Below, piece after piece: positions 37,865 through 46,613 of a DNA stretch of 64,000 nucleotides. The number at the start of each line of letters is the position of its first letter. Positions within the stretch are counted from its first letter, which is position 1. Position numbers and translations under genes: made by a program. This DNA comes from Oscillatoriales cyanobacterium (lineage in GTDB: Bacteria; Cyanobacteriota; Cyanobacteriia; Cyanobacteriales; Microcoleaceae). The stretch spans positions 62,001-126,000 of the forward strand of contig RDXX01000015.1 of NCBI GenBank assembly GCA_004292955.1, read 5' to 3'. The notes beneath the pieces are model-generated. The model made no database searches. It saw only the letters and a list, made by a program, of their open reading frames with translations, and was not told where the DNA came from.

Positions 37865-38140
37865 AAATCTCCGCTCACCACAAACAGCAACCAGCCAGTG
37901 TTAGTTATTTTAAAACTGCGATCGCTGATATCCACTGCTCTATAGAATGTATCCATCACTTTGACATATCTCCCGCAGGCGGAACACTGCAAGAGCCGTA
38001 GTTTGCGGGGCGGGACGCCATCGCCGGAGCCGCCAAAATCAAAATTTCGCGATCTAGGTAATTGATAATGCGTAATTGACAATTGGTCAAGGCCGTCATC
38101 CCCAACTCGCACTCAATAGAGCCAATTACACATTATCGTC

Positions 38141-39040
38141 TCAAGAACCGGAATTCGATCGCAAATCCCCGATCAGTTCGGCAAGTTCGTCGCTGTTAGC
38201 TTTGTAAACCTCATTGCAGAAATGGCAAGTAGCCTCAGCCCCGCCATCTTTTTCGATCATGTCTTGAAGTTCGGCTTCACCCAACATTTTCAGAGCTCCC
38301 AAAACTCGATCGAACGAACAGCCACAGTGAAAGCGAACCATCTGAGTTTCCGGGAAAATTTCCAGGCCCATATCACCCAGCAACTCTTCCAGAATCTGGT
38401 GCAGCGTTTTGCCCGATTGTAGCAACGGCGTAAAGCCCGACAGTGCAGTCACCCTAGATTCTAGAGTTTGCACAAGTTCTTCATCCGTCGCCGCCTTCGG
38501 CATAACCTGCAACAGCACGCCCCCAGAAGCTTGCACCCCCGCCGCCCCCACAAACACCCCCAAAACCAGAGCCGAAGGAGTCTGTTCCGAGGTTGCCAAA
38601 TAGTGAGTCAGATCGTCCCCAATTTCGCCGGAAACCAATTCTACCGTACTTGAGTAAGGGAAGCCGTATCCAGCGTCGCGCACCACATACAAATAGCCGT
38701 CACCGATGGCGCCGCCGACATCAAGTTTGCCTTTAGCATTGGGCGGCAATTCCACTGAGGGATTGCTGACATAACCTCGAACCGTGCCATCAAGTCCCGC
38801 ATCAACCAGAAGTCCGCCTAGGGGCCCATCTCCTTTGATGCGAATGTTGACTCTCGATTCGGGCCGCTTCATGCTGGAAGCGAGTAACAGCCCTGCTGAC
38901 ATTGTGCGTCCGAGGGCTGCTGTAGCGACGTAGGAGAGCTTGTGCCGCCCTCTTGCTTCTTCGGTGAGGCGGGTGGTAATGACGGCTACAGCGCGAATTC
39001 CACCATCTGCGGCTGTAGCGCGAATTAATTGATCGGCCAT
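38141..39040 (-). CDS. hslO: Redox-regulated chaperone Hsp33
   Basis: A 299-residue cytosolic holdase chaperone activated by oxidation. It carries the N-terminal ADQLIRATAADGGIRAVAV, GPLGGLLVDAGLDGTVRGYV, EQTPSALVLGVFV and the C-terminal zinc-binding switch CGCSFDR ... CHFC with all four cysteines. ATG 39040 gives the family N-terminus. It lies ~280 bp upstream of the repeat protein, in the same direction, perhaps independently transcribed. Confidence 0.96.
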   Translation of the reverse strand: MADQLIRATAADGGIRAVAVITTRLTEEARGRHKLSYVATAALGRTMSAGLLLASSMKRPESRVNIRIKGDGPLGGLLVDAGLDGTVRGYVSNPSVELPPNAKGKLDVGGAIGDGYLYVVRDAGYGFPYSSTVELVSGEIGDDLTHYLATSEQTPSALVLGVFVGAAGVQASGGVLLQVMPKAATDEELVQTLESRVTALSGFTPLLQSGKTLHQILEELLGDMGLEIFPETQMVRFHCGCSFDRVLGALKMLGEAELQDMIEKDGGAEATCHFCNEVYKANSDELAELIGDLRSNSGS

Positions 39041-39905
39041 GAAAAACCTTACTTTTGTCTTTTGATACTGCTGGAACTATTTTAGAAGGTTGTCGCGAGA
39101 GATAGCAGCAGTTGAGTTGGTGGGTATGGGCGATCGAGCTTCACGACTCCTCAGGGTGCGGGGGCTGCGACGCAATGCCGTTTTATTCTCATCATATAAA
39201 AATTGCGTTGCTTAATCAGGGTATGAAAAAAAATAAGTTGAAAATCCCCAAGCTTTGTCGATACTGGTTTCTATGACTGGCATATTTAGCCTTTCATACC
39301 GTAAATCAGCAACGCCTGGTTTTTGGCGAATATTCGATCGCGCGGGACATTCCTGCACGCTGTCACGCATTTACCGCTGTTGTTCGCTGGCTCAGATTTG
39401 AAGAAGCAGTCACCGAACTTGATGATGTGCAAGTAATTCCCGAAGTCGAAAGCAGATGGCTTTAGATTTTTAGACTGAATAAATTGCTCAATTAATCACC
39501 TTGAAAGTTTAAGAGTATGTGATATCAAATTTGCATTTAACTCAATACGCTTGGTTAGTATTTTTTGGTCGTTGCAAGGAACCATCTTATGAACGTGAGC
39601 CGTAGGAAAGCAATCGCAAAGTCTATTTTATACATCGTTATTTTATCTATATTGAAAGTCTTAACTGAACCGTATTGGGATTCAAATAATGTTTAAAATT
39701 TAAGCTATTGAGCATTTAAATTACATATTCCGACGATACTCTGAGCAATGTCACACTCATAGCTTGAGTAATTGTTGATACAGAATTTGAATGTAGATAA
39801 AGCTTATACTCCCGCTAACCTAACGATCACCTAACCTTTACCTGGGTCGGTTAGAGTGAGATCGCTAGGTCTCACACTAATGTTTTTTAGCTGGAAATAA
39901 CGGAT
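39041..39905. other. Large gene-poor region upstream of the Crp/Fnr gene
   Basis: About 865 bp. Apart from the short open frame listed at 39277-39465, I see no gene, tandem array or clear hairpin. The 3' half is AT-rich and should hold the Crp/Fnr promoter. Confidence 0.45.
39277..39465 (+). pseudogene. Possible C-terminal remnant of an unknown protein
   Basis: A stop-free 62-codon stretch with protein-like composition ends VVRWLRFEEAVTELDDVQ, IPEVESRWL and a stop, but follows an in-frame TGA and has no ATG, GTG or TTG start in its first half. The family is not recognised. It may be the tail of a deleted gene, or chance. Confidence 0.3.
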
Positions 39906-40559
39906 ATGCCACCAACATCGAAAGCACTTTTAGCGGAAGTCCAGCATAACACAGGAGCAACTCGAAACTTGCATTTTTATGCAAAGGGCGAAACCATTCC
40001 TTTAATGTCCCAAGGCCTTTGGCGCGTCTGTCAAGGTTTAGCACAACTGAGTACCCTTTATCCCACCGGAGAAGAAGGACTTTTGGGTTGGGTGGGGCCT
40101 TCGATGTGTTTCGGTTTGTGGTTGACTTCCTTGCAGACTTACCGAGCTACGGCAACATCAGACGTTTATTTGATGTGGTATTCTATGGTGGAAATTGAAG
40201 CTTCTCCTCAATTGGCTCACGAGTTGTTGCCTCAAATGGTGCGGCGGCTGCGACAAATGGAATCAATTTTGGCGATCGCCGGACAGCGCCGAGTAGAAGA
40301 CCGTTTGTATCAACTTCTGCTATTATTGCAACAGGACTTCGGTCAGCCTGTGGTTGAGGGAACTCGTTTGAGCATCCGCTTGACACATCAAGATATTGCT
40401 AATACTATTTGCACGACTCGCGTAACGGTAACGCGAATGTTGGGAAAATTGCAGCAGCAAGGGTTAATCAGTCGAGATGGCGATCGGCATTTAATACTTA
40501 ATAAAGGTGTTTTTGCGTCCACCTCCGATTTGTTTGGCTGCAACCCTCAAGCAGTCTAG
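39906..40559 (+). CDS. Crp/Fnr family transcriptional regulator
   Basis: A 217-residue regulator. An N-terminal cyclic-nucleotide-binding-type beta-roll (residues ~20-105; GEEGLLGWVGPSMCFGLWL) is followed by a dimer helix and a Crp-type winged helix (LTHQDIANTICTTRVTVTRMLGKLQQQGLISRD with the recognition helix TTRVTVTRML). The roll lacks an obvious cAMP-binding RS-type motif and Fnr cysteines, so the effector is unknown. It is distinct from NtcA. The start ATG 39906 is well placed. A link to the cyclase at 11430 is possible but not supported by position. Confidence 0.92.
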   Translation: MPPTSKALLAEVQHNTGATRNLHFYAKGETIPLMSQGLWRVCQGLAQLSTLYPTGEEGLLGWVGPSMCFGLWLTSLQTYRATATSDVYLMWYSMVEIEASPQLAHELLPQMVRRLRQMESILAIAGQRRVEDRLYQLLLLLQQDFGQPVVEGTRLSIRLTHQDIANTICTTRVTVTRMLGKLQQQGLISRDGDRHLILNKGVFASTSDLFGCNPQAV

Positions 40560-40732
40560 AACCGACATCTATCTATTCGCATCTACACTCTACATAAAGT
40601 CTTCGAGTATTGGCTATCAAACCCCACTGCATGAGAATTGTTGGTCTCGATATTGCTCCCGCTATCTACAGCAATACCTTTGCAGTCAAAAAAGATATAA
40701 TTAAACGGTGCATCTACTTAAACAATAAACCA

Positions 40733-40849
40733 ATGGCTAACTCAACTCCAGAAACACCAAAACCAGACAAAAAAGAATTAACTGATATCACAGCTAAACC
40801 TCAAGAAAAACAAGAAGAACCGCCAAATAAGGGTGACGGGCGGCAATAG
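40733..40849 (+). CDS. Possible small disordered protein
   Basis: A 38-codon frame beginning MANSTPETPKPDKKELTDI, rich in Lys, Glu and Pro, with no ribosome binding site of note. The composition is protein-like and unlike the flanking non-coding DNA, so it may be real; no family is recognised. Confidence 0.3.
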   Translation: MANSTPETPKPDKKELTDITAKPQEKQEEPPNKGDGRQ

Positions 40850-40922
40850 ATAAAACGGCGGTTGAAACCGCGTCTATACCGTCTTATTCATGGGCTTGTT
40901 TTAGCGGAAATAACTTGACAAA

Positions 40923-42143
40923 TTACTCAGCTTGTGTATTGCCGTTGGTCGATCGCAACTTCGGCTTGGACGGCTGTCCCCGCCGTCCATCCAGAGAAAC
41001 CACCTCAGCCTCAGAACTCTCCCTAGCCACCCGAATCAGCAACCCCGACAACAACAAACTCGCCACCATCGAAGAACCGCCATAACTAAAAAACGGCAGC
41101 GGCAAACCCGTAGTCGGCAAAACCCCCGTCGCCACCCCAATATTCAGCAGCGACTGTCCCACCATCACCACCATCACCCCAATCGCCACCAACTGAGACT
41201 CAGCATTCCGCGCCCGCATCGCCACCCTCAAAGCCACCGTAGCGTAAGCCGCCAACATCAGTAACAGCGAGAAACCTCCCACCAAACCAAACTCCTCAGC
41301 AAACACAGCAAAAATAAAATCGCTGTACTGAATCGGCAAATAAAATAACTTTTGCTGAGACATCCCCAAACCAACGCCCCAAATCCCGCCAGAACCCACA
41401 GCCAGCAGACTTTGAACCAACTGATAACCATCCTGCATCGCATCAGCCCAAGGATTGAGAAAAGACATAATCCGGCGGCGCTGATACTCCTTAAAACTAA
41501 TACTTAAAACCGCCAACAGCATTCCCCCTATAGCCGTTCCACCCAACTGCAAGTAAGGTAAGCCCGCCGCCAAAGCCACCAACCACAAAGTCATCCCGCA
41601 CAAAGCCGTGGTACTCAAATTCGGCTGCAACAAAATGCCCAACAGCATCGCGCCGAAAATTAACATCCAAGTAAACCGAACTTTGTTCGTCAATCGAGGC
41701 CAGTTGCCAAAAATGCGGGCGCTTTGCAGAACGAAAAACGGTTTAATCAACTCAGAAGGTTGAATAATCGGCACCGGGCCCAAAGATATCCAGCGAGTTG
41801 CGCCGTTGACTGTGGTTCCCACTCCCGGAATTAAGGTCAACCACAGCACTCCCAGCAGCACCAGAATTCCCAACTGAGCTGTTTTCATCAGGTAACGGAG
41901 GGGAGAGTAAACCATTAAGTTAAAGCCCGCCAGCCCGATCGCCACTGCGATTAGTTGCCGCTTAAAATAGTAAAGGCCGTCTCCCAATTCGGAATTGGCA
42001 ATGGGATAGGAAGCTGAAAACAATGCTGTCAGCCCTACAAACAGCCACAAAAAAGTCAGCCACCGCAGCCATCGGGCCTCCGCAGCCCATTGCGACGCGC
42101 TGGGGTCAAAAAATGGAATGAAGCGTCGAATATCATTAGTCAT
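40923..42143 (-). CDS. ftsW: Cell division SEDS protein FtsW
   Basis: A 406-residue polytopic membrane glycosyltransferase of the SEDS family that polymerises lipid II during septation. About ten transmembrane segments are seen. Family marks are GATRWISLGPVPIIQPSELIK, QPNLSTTALC with the essential Asp-like region, NPWADAMQDGYQLVQSLLAVGSGGIWG, GLGMSQQKLFYLPIQYSDFIF, and PTTGLPLPFFSYGGSS. The GYQ..Q...A.GSGG and SDFIF signatures favour FtsW over RodA. ATG 42143 gives a soluble N-terminal segment before TM1. Confidence 0.95.
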   Translation of the reverse strand: MTNDIRRFIPFFDPSASQWAAEARWLRWLTFLWLFVGLTALFSASYPIANSELGDGLYYFKRQLIAVAIGLAGFNLMVYSPLRYLMKTAQLGILVLLGVLWLTLIPGVGTTVNGATRWISLGPVPIIQPSELIKPFFVLQSARIFGNWPRLTNKVRFTWMLIFGAMLLGILLQPNLSTTALCGMTLWLVALAAGLPYLQLGGTAIGGMLLAVLSISFKEYQRRRIMSFLNPWADAMQDGYQLVQSLLAVGSGGIWGVGLGMSQQKLFYLPIQYSDFIFAVFAEEFGLVGGFSLLLMLAAYATVALRVAMRARNAESQLVAIGVMVVMVGQSLLNIGVATGVLPTTGLPLPFFSYGGSSMVASLLLSGLLIRVARESSEAEVVSLDGRRGQPSKPKLRSTNGNTQAE

Positions 42144-42521
42144 TAGTTATGAGTTATGAGTGCGAGCTTAAGAGCTCGCGAACTTTATCATTAGTTAAGC
42201 TGTTGTGCATTTGAATTTAATTTGGGGGCGGGCTAGAAGCCCACCCCACAAGAATTTCAAGAAACAAGATTGTAAACATCAGATGCACGCCAGCTTAATT
42301 CGCGGTGGTCAAAAACCGGGTTTTTTAGCCAAATATTTGCTTAAAACCCTCAATGTCGATTTAAAAACCCGGTTTATTTGTGGGCGAGTGCATAAGTCTT
42401 ATCAGCTAATTAGCATTTAAATTGCACGTCAAGAAATAATCAACCTCTTGTGGGGTGGGCTTCTAGCCCGCCTCAAATATCCAATTTTAATGTGGAACAG
42501 CCTAGCTAAAATCATAACAAA
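42144..42521. repeat. Nested palindromic repeats downstream of apcABC
   Basis: Two copies of family R3 (GGCGGGCTAGAAGCCCACCC at 42230-42249 and its inverse at 42449-42474) flank a fold-back element (42279-42398) and can pair with each other over about 25 bp. A short GTGCGAGC...GCTCGC hairpin at 42160-42181 resembles the family A core. No gene. Confidence 0.75.
42279..42398. mobile_element. MITE-like fold-back element, family D copy 1
   Basis: About 120 bp with GGTGGTCAAAAACCGGGTTT at the left, AAAACCCGGTTTATTTG at the right, and an outer end TGCATAAGTC matched by a partial ATGCAC at the left. Copy 2 is at 53688-53793. Confidence 0.75.
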
Positions 42522-42549
42522 CAAAAAAAGAGGTCGATCGCGACCTCTT
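42522..42549 (-). terminator. Rho-independent terminator of apcABC
   Basis: On the minus strand: stem AGAGGTCG / CGACCTCT with loop CGAT followed by seven T. It lies about 27 nt beyond the apcC stop and is the strongest terminator in the window. Confidence 0.9.
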
Positions 42550-42575
42550 CCCCTCTATCAATCCATTCTCGGATT

Positions 42576-42779
42576 TTAAAGTAAGCCAGTATTAGCTCCG
42601 GGCTTACCGGTAGCCAGTTGCACTTTAATAATTCTGCCGCCCATTTTCATAATTCTTTGCTGTTCCCGGAACCAGTTGTCATAGGGAACGAGCTTAGTAA
42701 AATAGGTATTTTGCAATTCGCGCTGAGTGCGGATGCGAGTTTGGCTGGGGACGCAAGCAGTCACTTTAAACATTCTCAT
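42576..42779 (-). CDS. apcC: Allophycocyanin core linker ApcC (Lc 7.8)
   Basis: A 67-residue linker that sits in the hole of allophycocyanin trimers in the phycobilisome core cylinders. The sequence MRMFKVTACVPSQTRIRTQR through KMGGRIIKVQLATGKPG is the full family. Start ATG 42779 gives the canonical MRMFKV; three upstream residues are not expected. It is the last gene of apcABC, ~320 bp after apcB, with a stem-loop and a heptamer array in the gap, consistent with lower expression than apcAB. Confidence 0.97.
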   Translation of the reverse strand: MRMFKVTACVPSQTRIRTQRELQNTYFTKLVPYDNWFREQQRIMKMGGRIIKVQLATGKPGANTGLL

Positions 42780-42835
42780 GGGAAACAAACTCCTGAGTAG
42801 GTTTACAGATTTTTAGATGGATTTTAAAAAGATTG

Positions 42836-42945
42836 AAGTCAGGGAGTTAGGAGTCAAAACTAGCTCGTTAAAACTCGTCGGGCGTTCTCGACTGGCCTTT
42901 GACGGTCTAGCAATCACTCTCAATTTCCCTGACTTCTTTCAAAGC
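42836..42945 (-). promoter_or_regulatory. Intercistronic stem-loop between apcB and apcC
   Basis: GAAGTCAGGGA at 42836-42846 pairs with TCCCTGACTTC at 42929-42939, enclosing a further structured ~80 nt. Such apcB-apcC structures are known from other cyanobacteria to lower apcC transcript through attenuation or processing; the effect here is inferred. Confidence 0.65.
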
Positions 42946-42957
42946 TAAAGGTAATAA

Positions 42958-43096
42958 GTCCAAAGTTAAAAGTTAAAAGTTAAAAGTTAAAAGTTAAGAG
43001 TTAAAGGAGGTAAGAAATAAATCTTCTTCCTTCTTCCTTCTTCCTTCTTCCTTCTTCCTTCTTCCTTCTTCCTTCTTCCTTCTTCCTTCTTCCTTA
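42958..43096. repeat. Heptamer arrays AAAAGTT and CTTCCTT inside the apc operon
   Basis: Five to six AAAAGTT units (42964-43003) and then about ten CTTCCTT units (43024-43095) lie between apcB and apcC. On the coding strand the second array is a long GAAGAAG-type purine tract transcribed within the operon. Confidence 0.9.
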
Positions 43097-43099
43097 GAT

Positions 43100-43585
43100 T
43101 TAGCTCAAGCCAGAGCAGATGTAGTCGAAATAGACGCCCATTTCTTTACCAGCGTCAGAACCGACCAAACCGGCGGTGACTTCTTTCATTGCTTGGATTG
43201 CTTGTACGGTAGAACCGATGGGCACGCCCAAGGAGTTGTAGGTTTCTTTCAAACCGTTGAGTACGCGCTCGTCAAGGATGGAAGGGTCGCCAGCTAGCAT
43301 GGCGTAGGTGGCGTAGCGGAGGTAGTAGTCCAAGTCGCGAATGCAAGCTGCATAACGACGAGTGGTGTACATATTGCCGCCTGGACGAGTTACGTCAGAG
43401 TACAACAGAGACTTAGCAACTGCTTCTTTGACGATTGTGGCTGCATTGGCGCTGATGGCGGTAGCGGCGCGGACGCGCAGTTCACCAGAAGCGAAGTAGT
43501 TCTTGAGCTTGTCTAATGCGCTGCTGTCCAGGTATTTACCTTGAACGTCAGAGGTATTGATAACGGCGGTAATTGCGTCTTGCAT
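43100..43585 (-). CDS. apcB: Allophycocyanin beta subunit
   Basis: The 161-residue phycobiliprotein of the phycobilisome core carries one phycocyanobilin on Cys81 ([20 protein letters not shown]). Asn71 in [11 protein letters not shown] is the site of the conserved gamma-N-methylation. Length and all helices are normal. It lies 176 bp downstream of apcA in the same operon. Confidence 0.98.
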   Translation of the reverse strand: MQDAITAVINTSDVQGKYLDSSALDKLKNYFASGELRVRAATAISANAATIVKEAVAKSLLYSDVTRPGGNMYTTRRYAACIRDLDYYLRYATYAMLAGDPSILDERVLNGLKETYNSLGVPIGSTVQAIQAMKEVTAGLVGSDAGKEMGVYFDYICSGLS

Positions 43586-43761
43586 GGTTGTCTTGTTTCC
43601 TAGAAAGTGGCTGAGTCAGTCCAATTTTGGAGCTAGAATTTTAGATTTGGGATTGGGGATTTGAGATTTACAAGTAGTTGATTATCTGCAAAAGCTTTTG
43701 GCTTGTTATCAGTAACCCTCGATTGTTCAATCAAAAATCTATAATCAAAAACCTAAATTCT

Positions 43762-44247
43762 TTACTGCATCGCACCGATAACGTAGTCGAAGTAAGAGGA
43801 AGCTTCGGAAGCATCTTCTCCAGAGAGCAGCGAAGAAGCTGCATTTTTCATAGCGCGGACGCCTTCGGCAACTGCTGCAATCGGGGTTCCGAGAGAGTTG
43901 TACATTTCGCGGACGCCGACAATACCGATTTCTTCGATCGGAGTAATGTCGCCAGCTACGATTCCGTAGGTGATCAAACGCAGGTAGTAATCCAAGTCGC
44001 GCAAGCAAGTTGCGGTCATTTCTTCGCCGTAAGCGTTGCCGCCGGGAGAAACAACATCAGGGCGCTTTTGGAAAAGTTGGTCGCCGGCTGTTTTGACGAT
44101 ACGTTCGCGGGATTCGCTCAAAATTTGGGCGATGCGGACGCGGCGTTCACCAGAGGTGACGAAGCTCTTGATGCGGTCTAATTCGCCTGGGCTCAGGTAA
44201 CGAGCTTCAGCGTCTGCGTTGACGATTGATTTGGTGACGATACTCAT
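43762..44247 (-). CDS. apcA: Allophycocyanin alpha subunit
   Basis: A 161-residue phycobiliprotein forming (alpha-beta)3 trimers with ApcB, chromophore on Cys81 in [19 protein letters not shown]. The start [20 protein letters not shown] is canonical. It is the first gene of apcABC. apcE is not upstream, unlike in many cyanobacteria, so the core-membrane linker must lie elsewhere. About 800 bp of non-coding DNA precedes it. Confidence 0.98.
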   Translation of the reverse strand: MSIVTKSIVNADAEARYLSPGELDRIKSFVTSGERRVRIAQILSESRERIVKTAGDQLFQKRPDVVSPGGNAYGEEMTATCLRDLDYYLRLITYGIVAGDITPIEEIGIVGVREMYNSLGTPIAAVAEGVRAMKNAASSLLSGEDASEASSYFDYVIGAMQ

Positions 44248-45058
44248 CTTGTGTGTACCCGCTGGATATTTTGCAATTGCGAACTGCTCCGCGTTGAACT
44301 AGGACGTTCGGGCGCTTTCATCCCGTACCTTTCGCTTCGCTGGTGGCTGGAGCTTTGACGGGGAAGGGTGGACTTTCCACAGCCTGCAACTGCTGAAGTT
44401 GTTACCGGGTGTCTGCCTTCGCTGTTTGACGGCGCTCGTTCTTCACGCCGGTGCGTTTTTTTGTGGCCGCACTGAGCCTGTCGCTTAGAATACCACAAAT
44501 GATTGATGCGATCTTTAATCTACGATCGAGATTGCAGCAGATCCGTAAGTGGCGATCGAGTGACTGTTCGGCAGTTAGTCAGGATATTGCTTCTCTAACG
44601 CAACTACCTCTCGCAAGTATTTTGAGGCATTATGTTCACATTCTGAGTGTTACCGTAATAGTTTGTAACATTCCTTTTCATTTTTGGGCCCTCGGTGGCG
44701 TCTAATTCGTTAAAAATTCAAAGTCAAGAAATCGCTAAAATCTTATATCAGCAAGGATTACAGCCATCGAACCTTCAGCGGCTTGTCCCGAAGGCGACGG
44801 CGCGAGGCTAAAAAACTTCTGTGTCAAACAGAGGTGCGGAAGACTGAGGGGTGACAGGTGTCGATCGGAAATGGCGACTTTTAAGCTTGTAGCTAAATTT
44901 GACTCTCGTCCAAAAACGGATACAAGTTTCCCACACTCGGACGCGGAGCAACCCAAATTTTAGATTAAGGTGCAATTTTCCAGACTCATCGGTGAAATCT
45001 AAAATCCAAAATCTAAAATCCAAAATCGATCGACTCTCACTTTGTAACCAGGTGCGCC
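44248..45058. other. Long intergenic region upstream of apcA
   Basis: About 810 bp between divergent genes. It holds the candidate HLR1 site at 44652-44669, an AAATCCA/AAATCTA heptamer run (44996-45026) and no supported gene. Apc promoters with long leaders are common, so the apcA transcription start is probably a few hundred bases upstream of the gene. Confidence 0.5.
44652..44669 (-). promoter_or_regulatory. Candidate HLR1 (RpaB-binding) site upstream of apcA
   Basis: On the minus strand GTTACAAA-CT-ATTACGGT fits two imperfect (G/T)TTACA(T/A)(T/A) half-sites two bases apart, the HLR1 layout bound by RpaB. It lies about 405 nt upstream of apcA. RpaB is known to control phycobilisome and photosystem genes. 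One mismatch in the second half-site keeps this tentative. Confidence 0.35.
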
Positions 45059-46267
45059 GTGAAAAGAAATCTATCAGCCCTTAAAAAAGCTTTGCAGTTT
45101 GGGATTAGCGGTGCTGTCGGCGGTTTCGCCGGCAATCTCATCACTGAACCTTTCATGCACCATCTCAATGATTCAACATCTGTTTTTGACAGTGTATTGT
45201 CCACATCTCGCTGGTTTGGATTGGTAGGCGGCGGAATTGCTACTGCAATTATGTTCGGCTACTATTACTATATCAAAGGCAAGCCCCAAATCAAACAATC
45301 TTTAAAAAATGGCGGATTGTTTGGTGTAATTGCGGGGGCAATTTCTGGAGCAATAGCCGAAGGTATTTTTAGCGGGATTGGCGACGGCGAAAATGAACTA
45401 TTGCGAGTGATTTGCTGGGGAATAGCTGGCGGTTTGTTAGGACTTGGACTTTCTAAACGCATTCCTAATTTAGGAATGCTGCGCGGCGCGGGTGGTGGCG
45501 GTGTGGGAGGTCTTTTGGGCGGTTGTTTGTTTATTCTGTTTGCTTATACTTTGTCGGGTACGGCGGGCCGTTTAGCTGGCTGTGGTGCGATCGGCTTTTG
45601 GATTGGAATTATGCTAGTTGTGGCCGAAACTTTGTTTAACAAAGCTTGGCTGGTAATTAGTTACGATAGCGGAACCAATCGCACTCTGACTATTGGTGCG
45701 GAACCGGTGACTTTTGGTAGCGATGAAAATTTGTCTATTATCTACATTCCTCATGTTTCGCCTTTAGCGATGCGGTTTCAATTGGAAGGGGGTCAAATTG
45801 TTTGCGAGAATTTTGATAGCGGGGCGGTGAGTTATTTGCGATCGGGCGACCAAAAGAGAATCGGTAACTGTACAATTACAGTTGGAAACTCTGACTTGCC
45901 TACTGCAACTTCCGCTCGGGTTACGCCGACTATTTTATCACAAGCATCGCCAGCCAATGCTTTTGCCAACGGTCAATTTTTGCTGACATTGGGAAGTCGA
46001 GTTATCCCTCTGACTGCGGGTACTCAGCTATTCACCTCTGACATCCCGAGTTTAACGGCTACGGCGTCTAGCGGCGTGGTAGCGCTGGTGAATTCTCGAT
46101 CGCCAAACGAGTTATCCTTAGGATTGATCAATTTGAGCGATCGCTCTTGGTGGGCCACAGACAGTCAAGGCGATATGAAAATGATTGAACCTGAAAGTAC
46201 CCTAACTTTGGCCTTGGGAACTAAAATCGAATTTGGTGAACTTGAGGGCGAGATTGTCGGAAGCTAA
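45059..46267 (+). CDS. Glycine-rich membrane protein with FHA-like C-terminal domain
   Basis: A 402-residue protein. Residues ~10-200 contain about five Gly/Ala-rich transmembrane segments (GISGAVGGFAGNLI, GGLFGVIAGAISGAI, GGGGVGGLLGGCLFILF). Residues ~205-290 resemble a forkhead-associated-type beta-sandwich (RTLTIGAEPVTFGSDENLSI, HVSPLAMRFQLEGGQIVCEN), but without the canonical FHA Gly-Arg, Ser-His and Asn pattern complete. A second beta-rich segment follows. The start is GTG 45059. The function is unknown; an inner-membrane scaffold is plausible. Confidence 0.75.
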   Translation: MKRNLSALKKALQFGISGAVGGFAGNLITEPFMHHLNDSTSVFDSVLSTSRWFGLVGGGIATAIMFGYYYYIKGKPQIKQSLKNGGLFGVIAGAISGAIAEGIFSGIGDGENELLRVICWGIAGGLLGLGLSKRIPNLGMLRGAGGGGVGGLLGGCLFILFAYTLSGTAGRLAGCGAIGFWIGIMLVVAETLFNKAWLVISYDSGTNRTLTIGAEPVTFGSDENLSIIYIPHVSPLAMRFQLEGGQIVCENFDSGAVSYLRSGDQKRIGNCTITVGNSDLPTATSARVTPTILSQASPANAFANGQFLLTLGSRVIPLTAGTQLFTSDIPSLTATASSGVVALVNSRSPNELSLGLINLSDRSWWATDSQGDMKMIEPESTLTLALGTKIEFGELEGEIVGS

Positions 46268-46612
46268 ATAATCTTAAATCCGTATCCCCATAGGTTCGTA
46301 GTGAGGACTTTAGTCCTCTAAGGATCGCGAATTAAATAATTTACACTCTTAAAAGTGGTATGGGCGTCCCGCCCGTCCTTTATAGACGGGCGGGACGCCC
46401 ATACCACAATAATTAAAATTGTAAGTTATTTAATTCTCATTCCTAAGAAATGATGCGGACTAAAGTCCTAACTACGAACCTTTTTGTCCTCTAAGAAATG
46501 ATGCGGACTAAAGTCCTCACTACGAACCTTTTTGTTTTATAATAAATGATGCGGACTAAAGTCCTCACTACGAACCTTTTTGATGGCGGTAAATTAAATT
46601 GCCGATAATAAA
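46268..46612. repeat. Nested palindrome and R2 array
   Basis: A forward R2 copy (46293-46318) is followed by a palindrome at 46357-46408 (TGGTATGGGCGTCCCGCCCG and its inverse) inside an outer inverted repeat of about 17 bp (GAATTAAATAATTTACA / TGTAAGTTATTTAATTC). Three inverted R2 copies with the unit GATGCGGACTAAAGTCCT follow (46450-46580). Confidence 0.85.
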
Positions 46613-46613
46613 T

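Noticed and set aside
43678-44181. 167-codon plus-strand frame across apcA
   Set aside because: It is the antisense of a well-supported gene; codon bias of apcA keeps the opposite frame open.
44451-44705. 84-codon plus-strand frame upstream of apcA
   Set aside because: No homology-like motifs and no ribosome binding site; it lies in the apc leader/promoter region.
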